Positions 1 through 11,496 are shown, numbered from the stretch's first letter. The stretch: DNA of 64,000 nt from Pollenia angustigena (GCA_930367215.1 OV884059.1:152208511-152272510), one strand, 5' to 3'. Translations and numbers: made by a program. Notes: generated from the letters alone by a model not told the origin.

Positions 1-503
1 TTTATTATTTGGCATTGTTTTAGCAAATTTAGTAAATGAAGAGGACTATAAATTTCAATATTCTTTAAGTACCGGTCAATAACACCATGGACAAAGTCCA
101 CTTCTTGAATTAAAGAATGTTCTGGTTCTGAAGACTTTTGTATTACGGCATCAATATTATTTTGTTTAAAGAACATTTTGATTGCGGTTGCGTTAATTTG
201 ATTTTTATTTTGAGGTACGCAAGAATCGCTCCATAATGTCAAAGTTTTAATTAGTGGATAATCTTTTATTAATTCATTTAAAATTTTAATTAAAGCACTA
301 GCAATGTCGTTACCACTCCGACCGCTATGAGCTTCCGTCCACAAGGCACAATAAGTAAAAGTTGGTATATTTGGCATAATAATGGTTGCTGTAAGATTGT
401 ACATATTCAATTTTCGTTTTTAGTAAAATGTTGAAGCATTTCCCTTAGGTAGGCTTAACACACTTTGCATATAATAACAAGCCGTACACTTGGTTGGGTC
501 CAT
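1..503 (-). pseudogene. Transposase-like relic with S-D-x-C-x-x-Q-N-K-N motif, partial
   Basis: Read from the ATG at 503 down to the window edge. One in-frame TAA interrupts it after about 27 codons, at the position where the other copy (56702-56178) reads YYKRK. From there the frame stays open to the edge. Visible blocks are an EAHSGRSGNDIASA segment, the motif LWSDSCVPQNKN at about 190-235, and HSLIQEVD at about 95-120. This is the layout of an uncharacterised group of insect DDE-type transposase proteins, in which the D of SDxC and the D of QEVD would be catalytic; that assignment is inference from family memory, not from an alignment. At the stretch where the other copy has stops just before LWSDSC, this copy is open, so it is the better preserved of the two. 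Confidence 0.6.
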
Positions 504-845
504 TATTTTATAAAACTATTTTTCACAAATTAATTTTCTTGTTGTCATTTTATTTTGCTTTTGCTTTAACTATATTTTTTCTTACGGCAATACAGCAAAG
601 CAACAGTAAAATTTATTTTGTACGTTTTTGTATGAAGAATTTGCTGCAATCGCCAAACAATGGCTTGTAGAGCAAAACACTACTTAAAAATTTTTGAAAC
701 AATTGATATGCAGCAAAATTAATGCTTTATATCTCAGAAACCATAATAATTTTCGCGAAAGAGGTTTTTGATTAAGAAAGATTCCTCATACCTAACTCAT
801 TTTTTTTTTAAATGGTCGGTAGGTCAAACCAGTAATGAGCTGACG
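1..845 (-). mobile_element. DDE element with CG ends, right-hand part (family CG-1)
   Basis: Matches 56205-57062 and ends at the same terminal sequence TGAGCTGACG, where similarity to the other copy stops. The left end is outside the window. It carries a relic transposase on the minus strand (next entry). The complete copy at 56063-57062 shows terminal inverted repeats CGTCAGCTCA and a 4-bp ATAT duplication. Confidence 0.75.
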
Positions 846-1139
846 AATAGTTGTCATTGTTTGTTTACATTTTTATTAATTTATTTGTGCATACATTTTT
901 ATCATGTTTTTTGTTTACAATAATGTTGTTAACATCGCCAATTATTCAAAAACTACGGCAACATCAGAAAGAGAACGAGTATTAAAAATTGAGAGAGAAA
1001 GAAGTGAAAATAAAATAGATTTTTATTTAATGCCGTTCCGCAATGAGGTTTTTTACTTTAAAATCGTATGAAAAACCACACCGCAATAAATTATCGTTAC
1101 ATTGTGTTCAGACTCAAATACATAAGTTTTAGCCGGCGC

Positions 1140-1790
1140 TTTGCTACCCCGCGACTAATCGTCAAAAATACAAATATTAATTTTTGGTCTTCAATCCCGC
1201 CCACCTTGATTCAGATGTATTGTATGGGCAACTAAGCTATTTGTACTAAATTTAGTAACTTTTGCTGTTACTGATCACGCCTACTTATCCATAACACCCA
1301 TTTTTTTAGAGACAATTTTTCTCTTATCGTTCTTTAGATATAAATAAATCTATTTTGTGTCCACATTTTGTCGGATGTTGTGTATATTTCGATAACCAAG
1401 ATTATACCTACAGAAATCTTTTGCGTGCTTGTAAAGGAAGTACCACGCCCACTTACTCGATAACGCCCACATGTGTTGATAACCAAGATGCTTGTACCTA
1501 GCTCGGAAACTTTGGCTTTTGCCGCTCTCTAGATAACAAAAACAACAACATCATATCTCAGTCATTTATGGACCGATCTGGCTGAAATCCAATAGCAACC
1601 AAAACTGGACTATATGGTAGAAAGATATATAACAACCTATTTCCCATAATTTCTCGGGTTTTCGGAAGATCCATTTCAACATACACACGGACAGACGCAC
1701 AGAATATCATCGTTTAATCAACTTCACTATTGATAATGACTTTATATAGTCTTAGATCAATATTGTAGAAAATAGAAAACAAATAACAAA
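1140..1790. repeat. Decayed dispersed repeat relic
   Basis: Contains the phrases typical of old fly dispersed repeats: a cacggacagacgcacaga stretch followed by a 'catcgtttaatcaactt' type segment and a 'tttatatagtctta' segment. It is comparable in style to the better preserved copy at 11641-12136. No open frame and no clean ends were found. The assignment rests on motif resemblance only. Confidence 0.3.
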
Positions 1791-2180
1791 CTTATATAAG
1801 GCCTTTCCAACCAGGGTTGTCAGATTTTTTTGAGCTCCATCGCCAAACCGGATGTCAGAAATCGCCAAAAATCGCCAAACGTCAATTTTGTTTAGTTTTC
1901 GAAATTTTTTTTTTTTTTAATTAAATTTTGCATACAAAAAAAAGCTGATATAATATTGCATTCAAAAATCGCCAAAAACTGAGAAAAAATACAAAAAAGT
2001 CGCCGAAAGTAAATTTTGTTTAGTAACTGTTATTTTTTTTTTTTAATAACATAAAATAGAGATCATTTATTCAGTTAAAAAAAAATAACATTAAGCACAG
2101 AAGTCTATAAGATCACTTCAGGCTCATCAATTGCATTACTATTGTGTTGACCTGCAGACGTACTATTAGATTTAAGCAGT

Positions 2181-2388
2181 GTTTAAAAAACTGCAGTCGA
2201 AGTTGAAAAACTGTTATCTCTTCCACTTTTTCATTTGTCATTGGCCAAAAAAAAAAAAACATTTGCTTTTAGTTGTAATTCATTAAATGTAAATAGTCGC
2301 TGTCAAACCAAATCAAAAAGCGAAAAATTGTAGACAAATTTTCGTTTTTTGTTCGACAGGTTTTGGTTTCGACTACAGTTTTTTAAAC
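2181..2388. mobile_element. Short inverted-repeat element (MITE-like, 208 bp)
   Basis: The left end GTTTAAAAAACTGCAGTCGA is mirrored by the right end (complement GTTTAAAAAACTGTAGTCGA), one mismatch in 20 bases. There is no coding potential between the arms. No convincing target-site duplication is visible, so the superfamily is not assigned. Confidence 0.45.
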
Positions 2389-4439
2389 CTTGGAATTAAA
2401 AAGTGACTGAATATTTCACTTAAAATTATAATAAAACAAAAATCATGTGAAAAAATTAGCCAGATTTTTTTTAAACTAGTAATGATAACAAAAAAGGACA
2501 AACTGTTCAAAAATCTTTAAGTCCACGGACAACGTTGGTACTAGGGTCGACTTGAGGCATTTACAAGGGAGAGCTAGCCAATGCAGATTGTATGAGGGAT
2601 TAACTTTTGGACGTTCAGTTGGTTCTTAGGGCATGGATACGCTATTTTGTGAATTCCAAGCAGCTTGTGGATGATTATAGAATAGCTGTAAGGCAATATG
2701 TAGTGAGGCTATGCTGGGTACATGCTCGGAAATGGTGGACACTAACTGTGTGGTGACAGTTAGACCTCCAATATTCTTTTTTTGGGAAGATAATGTAATG
2801 GGTTCCAAACTTCACACATGGGAACGTAGTCGGCAGGGAAATTAAGGCTGATTTCATAAGCCTGGTATTGCAAAGCATACCTAAAAACAAATGCGTTGAC
2901 AAGGCATCACAAATATGAACACTGCACAAATTTCTCAACCTTTGTGCAGTGAGTACGGTTACCATACAATAATGAACTCAAGTCACTATCTACAGAAAAG
3001 CTATGGAGTTTATGAGAATAGCTTTAGTGTTGCATTACTACATTGCAATACTTCGTTTATGAAGTCGGCTTAACTTGTTTAAGCTTAATGGCCCTTCAAC
3101 TTACGTATGACCAATTTCAAAAATCGTTTGCTCAATAGTTAATATTTGGTGGAAAAATACATTGAGCAAAGCATTGCTGATCACACATCGCTATGCAATT
3201 TTAATTTTAAAGCAGTGTTATTTTCTGAAAGGAGTTTTTCTATAAAGTAAAATTTCTTTGACATTGCACACATCCCTTTTACGTACCAAACACATATAAA
3301 TACATAGTATTTTTTTCTACAAACTATGTATTTTTTTGTACTCTTTTGAACTAGATCAAAAACTGAATTTTCAAAAAATAAGGACTTAGCTTCTTTAAGG
3401 CTGAAGGTCACGATATACCTAATTTTTCTTTATTTTTGTGGTAACCGCATACAAAGTTATGACTGAGTCGCAAGAATAATCACAAATAAAATATTTGATC
3501 TTTTTAGGGCCATTATTACAACCTTATGATAAAGTTCCTGGAAGTTAACGTAAACAATAGTTATCGTAAAACGATAAAGTAACAATTAAGTTTTCTCTTT
3601 TATTACAACTGTCCGTTAAAATGCAAAATGTAATTTTTATACTTTGGAAACATTGCAATAGATACCGACTATTTTTGGTTGTTTAAAATACCTAGTGGCA
3701 ACGATGTACTTTTATTTATTTCTTTAACTAAAAGCGAAAGTCAAATTAAGGAGTCAATTAGATTTAATTGAAATTTTTTTAAATGTTGGAATAATTTAAT
3801 TTGACATAAAATTTTATTGAAGTTACCATATCTGCAGCAGAAAATATGACAGCTTCAAATTCTTAAAGTTCACTTTTAAAGTTACCATGAGGTTAAACCT
3901 GCTGTTAATTTTAACTTTTAATAACCAAAAACCATTTATCTGTCAGATAGCTTCCTAAAAATAACTACATATTAGTAAATTGTAACAATGTCCCTTAAAA
4001 ATTTACGTTTTGCTGTGACACCTAATGGCCACTTTGAGAAACTTATTACACTAGTTTAGCCAACAACCAAGTTTAGTTAAGCACCATATTTCAAAGGAAG
4101 TAAATTCTACACACCACTGAATTAAAGTGACCACCGAAACATCTTTACCATATCATAATGCAAAAGCAAAAACACTATCAACAGGTTTTTATTATGCATT
4201 GGTTTCCGTTTCAAATCATTAAACCAACATAGGTAGGCCTGCCATATTGGCCGATTCATCGGCATTTTGACGGTTTTTGCCTTCGATTTTTTGTTAAAAA
4301 AAATTCCGAGTTTTTGATAAACACGGTAGCTTTTGGTGTTTTTCAATCAATATTTTTTTTCTCCTGCAAATCTAGAAAGAATTTTTAGCCACGTCAACCT
4401 AAATAAAACAAAATGTCGATGTTCACTTGAAAATAATTA
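2389..4439. other. Stretch without a supported gene
   Basis: A+T-rich DNA with only short open frames lacking domain signatures. The minus-strand frames at 2626-2965 and 3181-3411 have no recognisable motifs and no copy elsewhere in the window. Positions 4020-4165 are an inverted, diverged copy of 26820-26965; both contain the stretch around 'ggttgttggctaaactagtg' or its complement, so this is a repeat fragment of unknown class. Confidence 0.5.
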
Positions 4440-5269
4440 CAGTGGTATCCCGGTTTAACGAATTATATATTGTCAGGCCCTTTCGTTATATCGAAAAATT
4501 CGTTAAATCCCGAAGTTTTTTTTAATACATTTTAATTAATAAAACAATAATATTTTAATAAAACAAAGTAAATTCGTTTAGTTCTATTCATAACACAAAC
4601 AAAAAATTAACAGCCTGTTCAACGATTTCGAACGTTAACGTTCGCATAGAATATTACATTTAAAACAAAAACAAATTTTCGAATTTTGTTATTGTTTTAA
4701 ATATAATTTTCTATGCGAACGATGACGTTCGACATCGTTAAACCGGCAGTAATACTTCATATAATTTTCAATTAAATGAGTACATAGTGGAGAGCAAAAC
4801 TGATAATAATGAACTTAAAAAACTGAAAAAAAATTGTGCATATTGATGACTTTGACAGCTGATGTTTATTAGATAAAGCACTAAGTGGCAGGCCCTTTTT
4901 ATAGTTTCTTTAAGAAATAAACGTTTTCTTTTGGGCATTTTGTCAACTGTACAATAACTTCACAAAAAAAATTTTATTTTGGCGATTACATAATTACAGG
5001 ATTACAAAGAAAGCAAAGAAAATTCTTCTCTTAACTCGTGGTTTTCAGTAAAATCGCTCTTAAAATATGGTAAAATGTATACAAAAACAAAAGAGAATGG
5101 ATGCAAATGTGTTTGCATTCTTTCTATTTTGTTTTTTCAAATTTTTTTGTAAAAATTCGTTATATAGAGTACAAATTTTGCTGCTTGTTCGTAATATAAG
5201 GTACTCAATGACCGTACGTTAAATTGCGAATTCGTTAAACTGAGTATACGTTAAACCGGGATACCACTG
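4440..5269. mobile_element. Tc1/mariner-pogo-type non-autonomous element (830 bp)
   Basis: Terminal inverted repeats CAGTGGTATCCCGGTTTAA at the left and its complement at the right, flanked on both sides by TA (4438-4439 and 5270-5271). CAG...CTG ends with TA duplication are characteristic of pogo/Tigger-type members of the Tc1/mariner superfamily. There is no open frame of useful length, so it is non-autonomous. A smaller palindromic element is nested at 4612-4751. Confidence 0.75.
4612..4751. mobile_element. Palindromic MITE nested in the pogo-type element
   Basis: About 55-base arms face each other: the left arm contains AACGTTCGCATAGAA and the right arm its complement TTCTATGCGAACG. The loop is short and A+T-rich. 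The full sequence would fold into one long hairpin. It interrupts 4440-5269, so it is younger than that element or arose within it. No clear target duplication. Confidence 0.5.
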
Positions 5270-5719
5270 TATTTTCCTAAAGTTTATTTCAAATTAAATA
5301 ATTTGAACTGTTTTGATGCTGATATTAACAAGAATTAATAAAAAAAGTCAAACTTAAATGTGTATCTTTAATAAATAAAAATAAAAAAAAAACAGAACAT
5401 GGGCACAGTTAACAAAAACTACAAAAGTAACAAAACCGTGAACATAATTTGACAGACAAACAAATAATCCTTATTAGAAAAATTATATAAAATTTGTTTA
5501 GAAAACGTTGTAAAATGTTTTTATAGGGAAAACGAATGCAATTTCATTAAAAATTTTATAATCAAATGATATTAAAAATCCGCTAAATCTGCCGCTAACT
5601 GTCAAAACGGACATTTAATCGCTAAATTAGCAACAATGGTCTTAAGTTTTTTGCTGAATTCCCTTTTTGAATATTTACATAAAGAAATAAATAAATAGAG
5701 GTGATTTCATACTCTAGGA

Positions 5720-5923
5720 CAGTGATAACCACTCCATAGACTCGCGAGCCAGTCAATAATCGTATTTTTCACACAGACACGGTCGGCAATTCACATGTAT
5801 ATTACAACTTTGTTCGTTTCAAAACATCAGACTATCATCAGTCTCTGCGACCGCACACAAGCACATAATATCTTTGTGTGCATGCGTTCGGGGCTTTCTT
5901 AGTTCGGGGCTTGGTTATCACTG
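5720..5923. mobile_element. hAT-type MITE (204 bp) with 8-bp target duplication
   Basis: The ends CAGTGATAACCA and TGGTTATCACTG are inverted repeats; the left and right flanks are the same 8 bases, CTCTAGGA (5712-5719 and 5924-5931). An 8-bp duplication with a CAGTG start fits the hAT superfamily. The interior has no coding capacity; a short plus-strand frame over its right end (5878-6096) is not a gene. Confidence 0.85.
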
Positions 5924-5984
5924 CTCTAGGAGAAAACATACGGTCCAGTGCAGCCATGAAAAAACCAATTAAACCATTAGCCGT

Positions 5985-7658
5985 TTGTATTAAACTAAAT
6001 TTTCTTCAAGTTTTTAAAATTTTTAAAATCAGCGTCCCTATTTCCCTTCACTATAATTTGATAACTATAAATTTAAGAAATTATAATTATTTTTAATCCT
6101 TAATTTTGTTATTAAGCAAATTATTTTGGTCGTAGATGCTTTTGATTCTAGATTCTAGAATTTATTTTTATAAAATAAATCGAAAAAGACTATGTATTAT
6201 AAAAACCAAATCAAGCTAATTTTATTCGTGCTATTAAATTTAATAGAAAAAACTTTGGAAAATAGTCATTTGTAAATTGTGCGATGATAAATAATTTAAC
6301 AGAATGATGTATAGTTGTTCTTTCAAACGATTTTTTTATACCCACACCACAATAGTGGAGGGTTTATTATGCATTCGTGCTGATGTGTGTAACGCCTTAA
6401 AATAGTGGTCCTAGACCCACCTTAAAGTATACCGATCTACTCAGAATCACTTTCTGAGTCGAACTAACGATGTCTGTCCGGCTGGCAGGCTGGCTGGCTG
6501 GCTGTCCATGTAACCTTGTGCGCAAATTTTGGAGATCATTTGATAAAATTGGGGTCATATGTTCCTATTGGCACAAGGACCAAGCCTATTGAAAATGGGC
6601 CGAATCGTAGGACCACGAGGGAAAATAGGGGGAAATTTCTTCCTCTCAGAAAATATCAAACCGATTTTAATGAAATTTAAAACATAGATAGAACCACATC
6701 TATATGGACACAAAATGTATAAATTTTAAAAAAAATCGGACCACGAGGGGAGATAGGGGCAATTTCTGCCTCTCAAACCGATTTTAATGAAATTTAAAAC
6801 ATAGACAGATCCATATCTATAGGGTCACATTAGCTATACAGTTTTTAAAAAATTGGACCACAGGAGGAGGCAGGGGACTATTTCTGCCTCTCACAAACTT
6901 TCAAACCGATTTTCATGAAGTTTATAAACATAGATATATCCATATTTACATGGACACATAAGCATGATGTGTTTTTAAATACTGTGGTGTAGGGTATCAT
7001 ATGGTCGGGCTTGACCGACTATACATTCTTACTTGTTTATATTGTAAATAAAGATTATATTCAACATTTTTTTTTAATCATAGAATAAATTCGAAAAATA
7101 AAAATTGTTGAATATAATATAAAGTTACCTTCGAAAGGAAATAATTCCCAGTTTCTTTTTGGTAAATAAAGATTTTTAGAAAATAAAAGTTACAAAAATA
7201 AATACTGTGGCCTAAAAATTTAAAAATAAAAATATTTTGTGTTAAAAATTTAAATTTAACAACAATAAATACGTTTGTCAGTTTTATATTAAAAAATCAT
7301 AATCTTTTAACCCATCTTTATTATATTATAATTTTACTTGATTTTCCTTCAAAATTTGTTAAAAATTTGAATAAATGTTTTATTTATTTAAAATATGAAT
7401 TAAAGTATGAACATTTAAAAAACTTACTTTTAGTTAATAACAAAAATGTTTATTGGTGTTTCAATTTATCATAAAAATATGTAAATTATTAACTATTAAT
7501 TTTCAGTTTATTTTTCTTTTATAAGCTAATAAGACCTAATGATGTTGATGTAATTAAATAATAAAAAACTATTAATTTTATTCAATAATATATTTTTTTA
7601 TATAATTTATGAAATAAACTTTTAAGAGATTTTTATAATTTCTTATAAGAAAATTTTG
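5985..7658. repeat. Diverged flank module N, copy 1
   Basis: Patchwork homologue of the sequence before the second M module. Positions 5985-6230 resemble 21565-21765, 6230-6325 resemble 24355-24455, and 7190-7658 resemble 24465-26340. In this copy the foldback element, the PIF MITE and the 25084 hAT-like element are all absent, so it approximates the pre-insertion state. Instead it carries its own TATACCC repeat (6337-7038). Confidence 0.7.
6337..7038 (+). repeat. Dispersed TATACCC-type repeat, copy 1
   Basis: Begins TATACCCACACCACAATAGT and ends with GGGCTTGACCGACTATAC-like sequence followed by CTTACTTGTTT. The interior has a short ctggctgg microsatellite and three or four repeats of a segment containing 'ggaccacgagggg'. 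Other copies are at 13706-14345 (same orientation) and at 24577-24968 and 52611-53018 (opposite). The class is unresolved; this type is abundant in muscoid fly genomes. Confidence 0.7.
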
Positions 7659-8200
7659 ATTTTAACAATCTAGACAACAACCTTTTTTATATTTTTTACT
7701 TTCCTAAGCAACAACAATACAATACGAAAATACTTCATTCTCACACACTCTCACTTTTTTTGAATTACTTTGATTTTTGCTTTTTAGTTTTTTTTTTCAT
7801 TTGCTTTGCATTTTTACGAATGGCCCTAGAAAAGAAACACATCGACCGGCACAAATTTTCATATAAATTTCCGACACCTTTTTCACTAATTAACTCGAAA
7901 TTTTCCAAAGAGATTTTTACACAGAATTATTAAGAAACACTTAAATTACATTTTTATGCAAAAATATTTAAATTTTCTCAATTAATTAAGGTGAATTTAT
8001 TAATTTCTTTGCGACATTAATCAACGAACAACCGAACACCTGTAAAATTTTAGAAAACTAAAGAAGACAGCAAGCGGAGTTTGTTTGCTACGGTTTTTGT
8101 TGTAATTTTGTTAATGATGTACTAAATGAGAGAGTGAGTGTGAATTCACTAGTGAGAGGAAACAAATCGTCGAATGTGATGCGTAATTGGATTTAATGAT
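7659..8200. repeat. Boundary module M, copy 1 (M-a type)
   Basis: One of five copies of a conserved module of about 500 bases (7659, 26330, 35317, 53290, 63275). The core around 7805-7930 is nearly identical in all five, including the run 'tggccctagaaaagaaacac', and could encode on the minus strand a short basic peptide beginning MENFELISEKGV. No known gene is recognised. The followed-by sequence distinguishes M-a copies (7659, 35317, 63275) from M-b copies (26330, 53290). It could be an old promoter or 5' exon that was carried along with duplications. Confidence 0.65.
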
Positions 8201-9462
8201 GGATTGTTAAAGAAAGCTACAAACAGAAAGAAATCAAATTTATAGAAATAAAACTTTATCTGCCTGTTTTTTGCAATAGAATAAAAAAAAAATTGTAAGT
8301 TTTTTTTATTGTTGTTTCAATGTAAATTCTTAAACGAAATTTTTCTATTTTAAGTACAGAAACAGCCAGTTAGATTTTTTTAAACTTATGAGGAGTAAAA
8401 AAGATATTATAATTAAGGCAAACGAAATAATAAGTCTAAGGAAAATCATATGGAAAAATTATAAGTTTTATAATTTTTTGTTTTCATTTTTGTCTTTCTT
8501 TTTTCCGTTGACCTTTTTCTGTACAACTTGAAGGACAAATGTACACATAAGGCTAGGGCCTTAACAATAATTTGTATTGTGGTTATTTTGTTGAACTATT
8601 TATGGTTTTTAATCCAAATTTTCAATATTTCTTAATCAGTCTTCAGTTTATCAAATTTAATTTCCATTAAATTATTTTTATGAAAAAAGGAATTTCACAA
8701 CATGAAAATTAATTAAAATTGTTATCGATAATCTTCCATTCCTGACCGTACAAGATTTTAACGTATAAAAATGTTAATTCATATCAAAGAAGGCGCAAAG
8801 AAAACTATTTAGACCTAATATATTTTTTATAAAATTTTATCTAAAATTCTAATTACAAAACGATATACTTCTGATTTTTGGTACATTTTTCAAGACTTTG
8901 TCTTTAAATCCAAAGTAAATTTGTTTTTGTGTTTTTTTCTGTATTGTCTTTTTGTATGATAAAGGCTTATTTCGGATAAAAAAAATTTGGTCTAAGTGAG
9001 AAAAATTTTAATTCGAAATGATCACTTCTGGTTTAGAAGTGCTTTGCGCCTGTAAAGAAATTTGCATAAAGCTCTGTAGCCTTGAAATAAAGTTCTATTT
9101 ATGATTTATTTTAAAAGTTTAAATTTTATATTAAGAATATTTCCACATTCATTGCAAAATTTTGAGCATTTTTTTTTTGATTTTGGTTTCTGAGAGAACA
9201 AGTTGAAACTAGAAAAACACCGTTTGGGGTTAATGGATTAGCTCTAATTTAGATTTGATAGCATCATTAGTAATTGTAAATGTAAAGGTGTAATAATGAA
9301 ACACTTTTTATACGGAACATAAAATCCTACCTTAAGTTATCGGTAAGTCGTGAAAACGGGCCTTAATGTAAGAACCGTAAGTGTAATCTTAAATCAAGAA
9401 TTTCACTCTTTGCAAACTTTGTAACATACCCTAAAACTAATTTGAGAACGCTAAGTGACTTA
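8201..9462. other. Gene-free A+T-rich stretch
   Basis: No open frame above 60 codons, no recognised motif. It is paralleled by 35860-36830 in unit B with many small differences, which suggests unconstrained DNA. In unit B a 24-base segment (acctaatatattttttataa-type) is tandemly doubled near 36470. Confidence 0.5.
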
Positions 9463-9605
9463 GTCTGGGTTCACACTATGGAAGATTTCTTTCAGAAAGT
9501 CTGAGTTTATTGGTGAGAGGAGAAGAGCACATGCTATGATTCTTTCCCTTCTCACCAACAAACTCAGACTTTCTGAAATAATACTTTCATAGTGTGAACC
9601 CAGAC
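9463..9605. mobile_element. Hairpin MITE (143 bp) with TTA duplication
   Basis: GTCTGGGTTCACACTATG at the left is mirrored exactly at the right, and further pairing runs through the 'cagaaagtctgagttt' segments, so nearly the whole element is one hairpin. TTA flanks both sides (9460-9462, 9606-9608). A 3-bp TTA duplication fits PIF/Harbinger-type MITEs. It is absent from unit B, where the surrounding 400 bases are also replaced. Confidence 0.75.
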
Positions 9606-9608
9606 TTA

Positions 9609-10554
9609 AATAAATTAAATTTGTGCATATTTATAATCGTGTGAATTTTTTGAAAAAAAGAAAATTTACAAGTAATTTTTTTCGTAGTTGAAAATTTGAA
9701 CATTCAGAAATTTCTACAACACATTTTATTCATGATACCAACTGTTCACACATTCGGAAATTTACATGTGAAATTTTATTTATGATAAGGGTGATACAAT
9801 TTGTTTTATGTCTCAAACTGCTTTTTATTCTTTTTTATCAAAATTTTCCCTGAATTACATACCCTAGTATGTAAGAAGCATATTTTGATATATTTTTGTT
9901 AACTTCTATGCTTCTGCAACGAATTGGTTCATCTTAATTGTAGATTACTTTGAATTACAGGGAAAGAAGTTTATTTTCTAAAGTAATTAATTTCGTTTCT
10001 TAAAACAAGATAATAAAAACTAACGTCTTGATTTTAAATTATTTCGTTCCTATTTAGTAAAATTTTCTTAAATAAAAAAACATTTTGATTTAACCAAGCC
10101 ACACATATATTTACACTGAAAAACAAATAAATCTATACATGCATACTTTAATCACGCCGAAGCGGTGTCAATAGTACTACGGTAACAACGGATTTCCTCA
10201 AATCAAGTTCAGAATGCTTTATACAAGTACGGATTATATGAGTAATCCGAAAAAATTATGGTCTTTATTAAATGTGTGATAAAAATAAAATCAAACTGTG
10301 TTTGCTTCACGAATTTCTAAGGTGGTTCAATCTCAATTCGTACTTGAAATAATCCAAAATTGAAATTAGGTGGATTTTAACCTAAGCACATAGAAAGAAT
10401 ATTATTCCGCCCTTTATTTACAGAGGAATTTTTTATAATCATTTCGTTGAATATTTTATGTTTTTAATACGATGTTTAATCATAGAATTTTTACCTAGTA
10501 AAATTAATTTTTTTAAGCTGTCATTATTTACAAATAATACTAATTTAAGTTCAT
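9609..10554. other. Gene-free A+T-rich stretch
   Basis: Colinear with 36880-37790 in unit B. No open frame of note, no repeat ends seen. Confidence 0.5.
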
Positions 10555-10884
10555 AATTTATAAAAATATTTATTAAAAAAATTGAAACTGGGAATTATTT
10601 CTTTCCGAAGGTTACTTTATATTATATTCAACATTTTTCATTTTTCGAATTTATTCTATGAGCTAAATTTCAGTTATGTATTTTATAAAGCTTTTTTGTA
10701 ATAGTTATATTCCTTCAATTTTTCAGAAATGACTTTATACACTTAAATTTAAATTTAGCTCATAGAATAAATTCGAAAAATGAAAAATGTTGAATATATT
10801 AAAAAGAATTTAATTTTAATGTTTGTGAATCACCTCCGAAAAAAACATCAGAGGTTTTACAGATTTATTAAAACTCATAAAATT
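10555..10884. repeat. Imperfect palindrome upstream of the peptide gene, unit A
   Basis: Inner arms of about 50 bases (10623-10675 and 10748-10797) are complementary, containing 'cattttttcattttt'-like and 'aattcgaaaaatgaaa' segments. The outer left arm (about 10560-10622) does not pair with the outer right arm (10798-10884). It instead resembles the complement of 7100-7160. The unit B counterpart (37797-38175) pairs end to end. Confidence 0.65.
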
Positions 10885-10895
10885 TGTGAAGCAAC

Positions 10896-10902
10896 TGATA
10901 AG
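10896..10902 (+). promoter_or_regulatory. GATA-factor site upstream of the peptide gene
   Basis: TGATAAG matches the WGATAR consensus, 64 bases before the kappaB-like site. GATA sites close to kappaB sites are typical of fly antimicrobial peptide promoters. Unit B lacks the 30-base segment holding it. Confidence 0.4.
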
Positions 10903-10965
10903 AAAATATTTATTTAAGTACCTGTATATTACCCCAAAAACGAAATAAAATTACTATAAAATAAT

Positions 10966-10975
10966 GGGAATTCAC
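10966..10975 (+). promoter_or_regulatory. kappaB-like site
   Basis: GGGAATTCAC matches nine of ten positions of the Relish/Rel consensus GGGRAYYYYY. It lies about 80 bases before the TATA box and is conserved in unit B at 38228-38237. Predicts induction by the Imd or Toll pathway if functional. Confidence 0.5.
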
Positions 10976-11046
10976 CCATCAGCTTTTAAATTTAGACCTT
11001 ATGAGATGTAGTCACGTTTTAAATGTCCAAAAAGATGTTAAAAAAA

Positions 11047-11084
11047 TATATAAAAGCGGCACAATTTCAAGCGAATAGACAGTT
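11047..11084 (+). promoter_or_regulatory. Core promoter: TATA box and initiator
   Basis: TATATAAAAG at 11047-11056, followed 34 bases later by an ACAGTT initiator-like hexamer (11079-11084). This gives a 5' leader of about 68 bases to the ATG at 11149. The TATA box is also present in unit B (38309). Confidence 0.7.
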
Positions 11085-11148
11085 AAGAAAAAGTATTCAA
11101 TCAAATTTTTCTAATTGATAAGAACAAAAAAGTATTTAAACTCAAAAT

Positions 11149-11496
11149 ATGTTTTCTTTAAAGTGCATCCTATTGTTGGCAGCCTTCTTAGCCTTAACTG
11201 CTTCAACTTCACCCATTGAGTTCGAGGATTTATATGAACCCCAGCAAGCAATACTAGAGGATTACGATTATGAACCAGTTTTAGTACGTCGTGCCAGATC
11301 ACCTCAGTATGGTAGTTTTGATGCTGGCTTTAAAAAAGACCAATTTGGAAGAGAATCTTTTGCAAATTATAATCACAATTTATACAGCAGTAGTGATGGT
11401 CGTGGCACAATCGATGCTTATGCTCAAGCTTCACGCAATTTTGATTACAATCGTAACGATTTCAGTGGTGGCATACGTGGATCTATAAGTTTTTAA
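11149..11496 (+). CDS. Small secreted attacin/edin-like immune peptide precursor
   Basis: A single-exon frame of 115 codons. Residues 1-20 are a hydrophobic signal peptide (MFSLKCILLLAAFLALTAS). Residues 21-46 form an acidic propeptide rich in E, D and Y. RRAR at 47-50 is a furin-type cleavage site. The predicted mature peptide, 51-115, is rich in G, N, S, F and D, and ends GGIRGSISF. A signal, an acidic propeptide, a dibasic site and a G/N-rich tail with a 'DGRG..DAYAQASRNF' block recall the attacin G domain, and the length matches Drosophila edin. The promoter has TATA, kappaB-like and GATA sites, so infection-induced expression in fat body or haemocytes is the likely setting. I have no alignment, so family membership is inference. 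The ATG is the first after the inferred start site. An in-frame copy in unit B is broken. Confidence 0.8.
   Translation: MFSLKCILLLAAFLALTASTSPIEFEDLYEPQQAILEDYDYEPVLVRRARSPQYGSFDAGFKKDQFGRESFANYNHNLYSSSDGRGTIDAYAQASRNFDYNRNDFSGGIRGSISF

Noticed and set aside
2626..2965. Two overlapping minus-strand frames of 60 and 96 codons
   Set aside because: They overlap in different frames, have no domain, and one lacks an ATG-supported context; probably decayed repeat sequence.
6480..6510. ctggctggctgg microsatellite
   Set aside because: An ordinary internal feature of the TATACCC-type dispersed repeat, present in the other copies.
11291..11488. 65-codon frame overlapping the peptide gene in another frame, and a minus-strand frame at 11111-11302
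   Set aside because: Shadows of the 11149-11496 gene; the first does not start with ATG.
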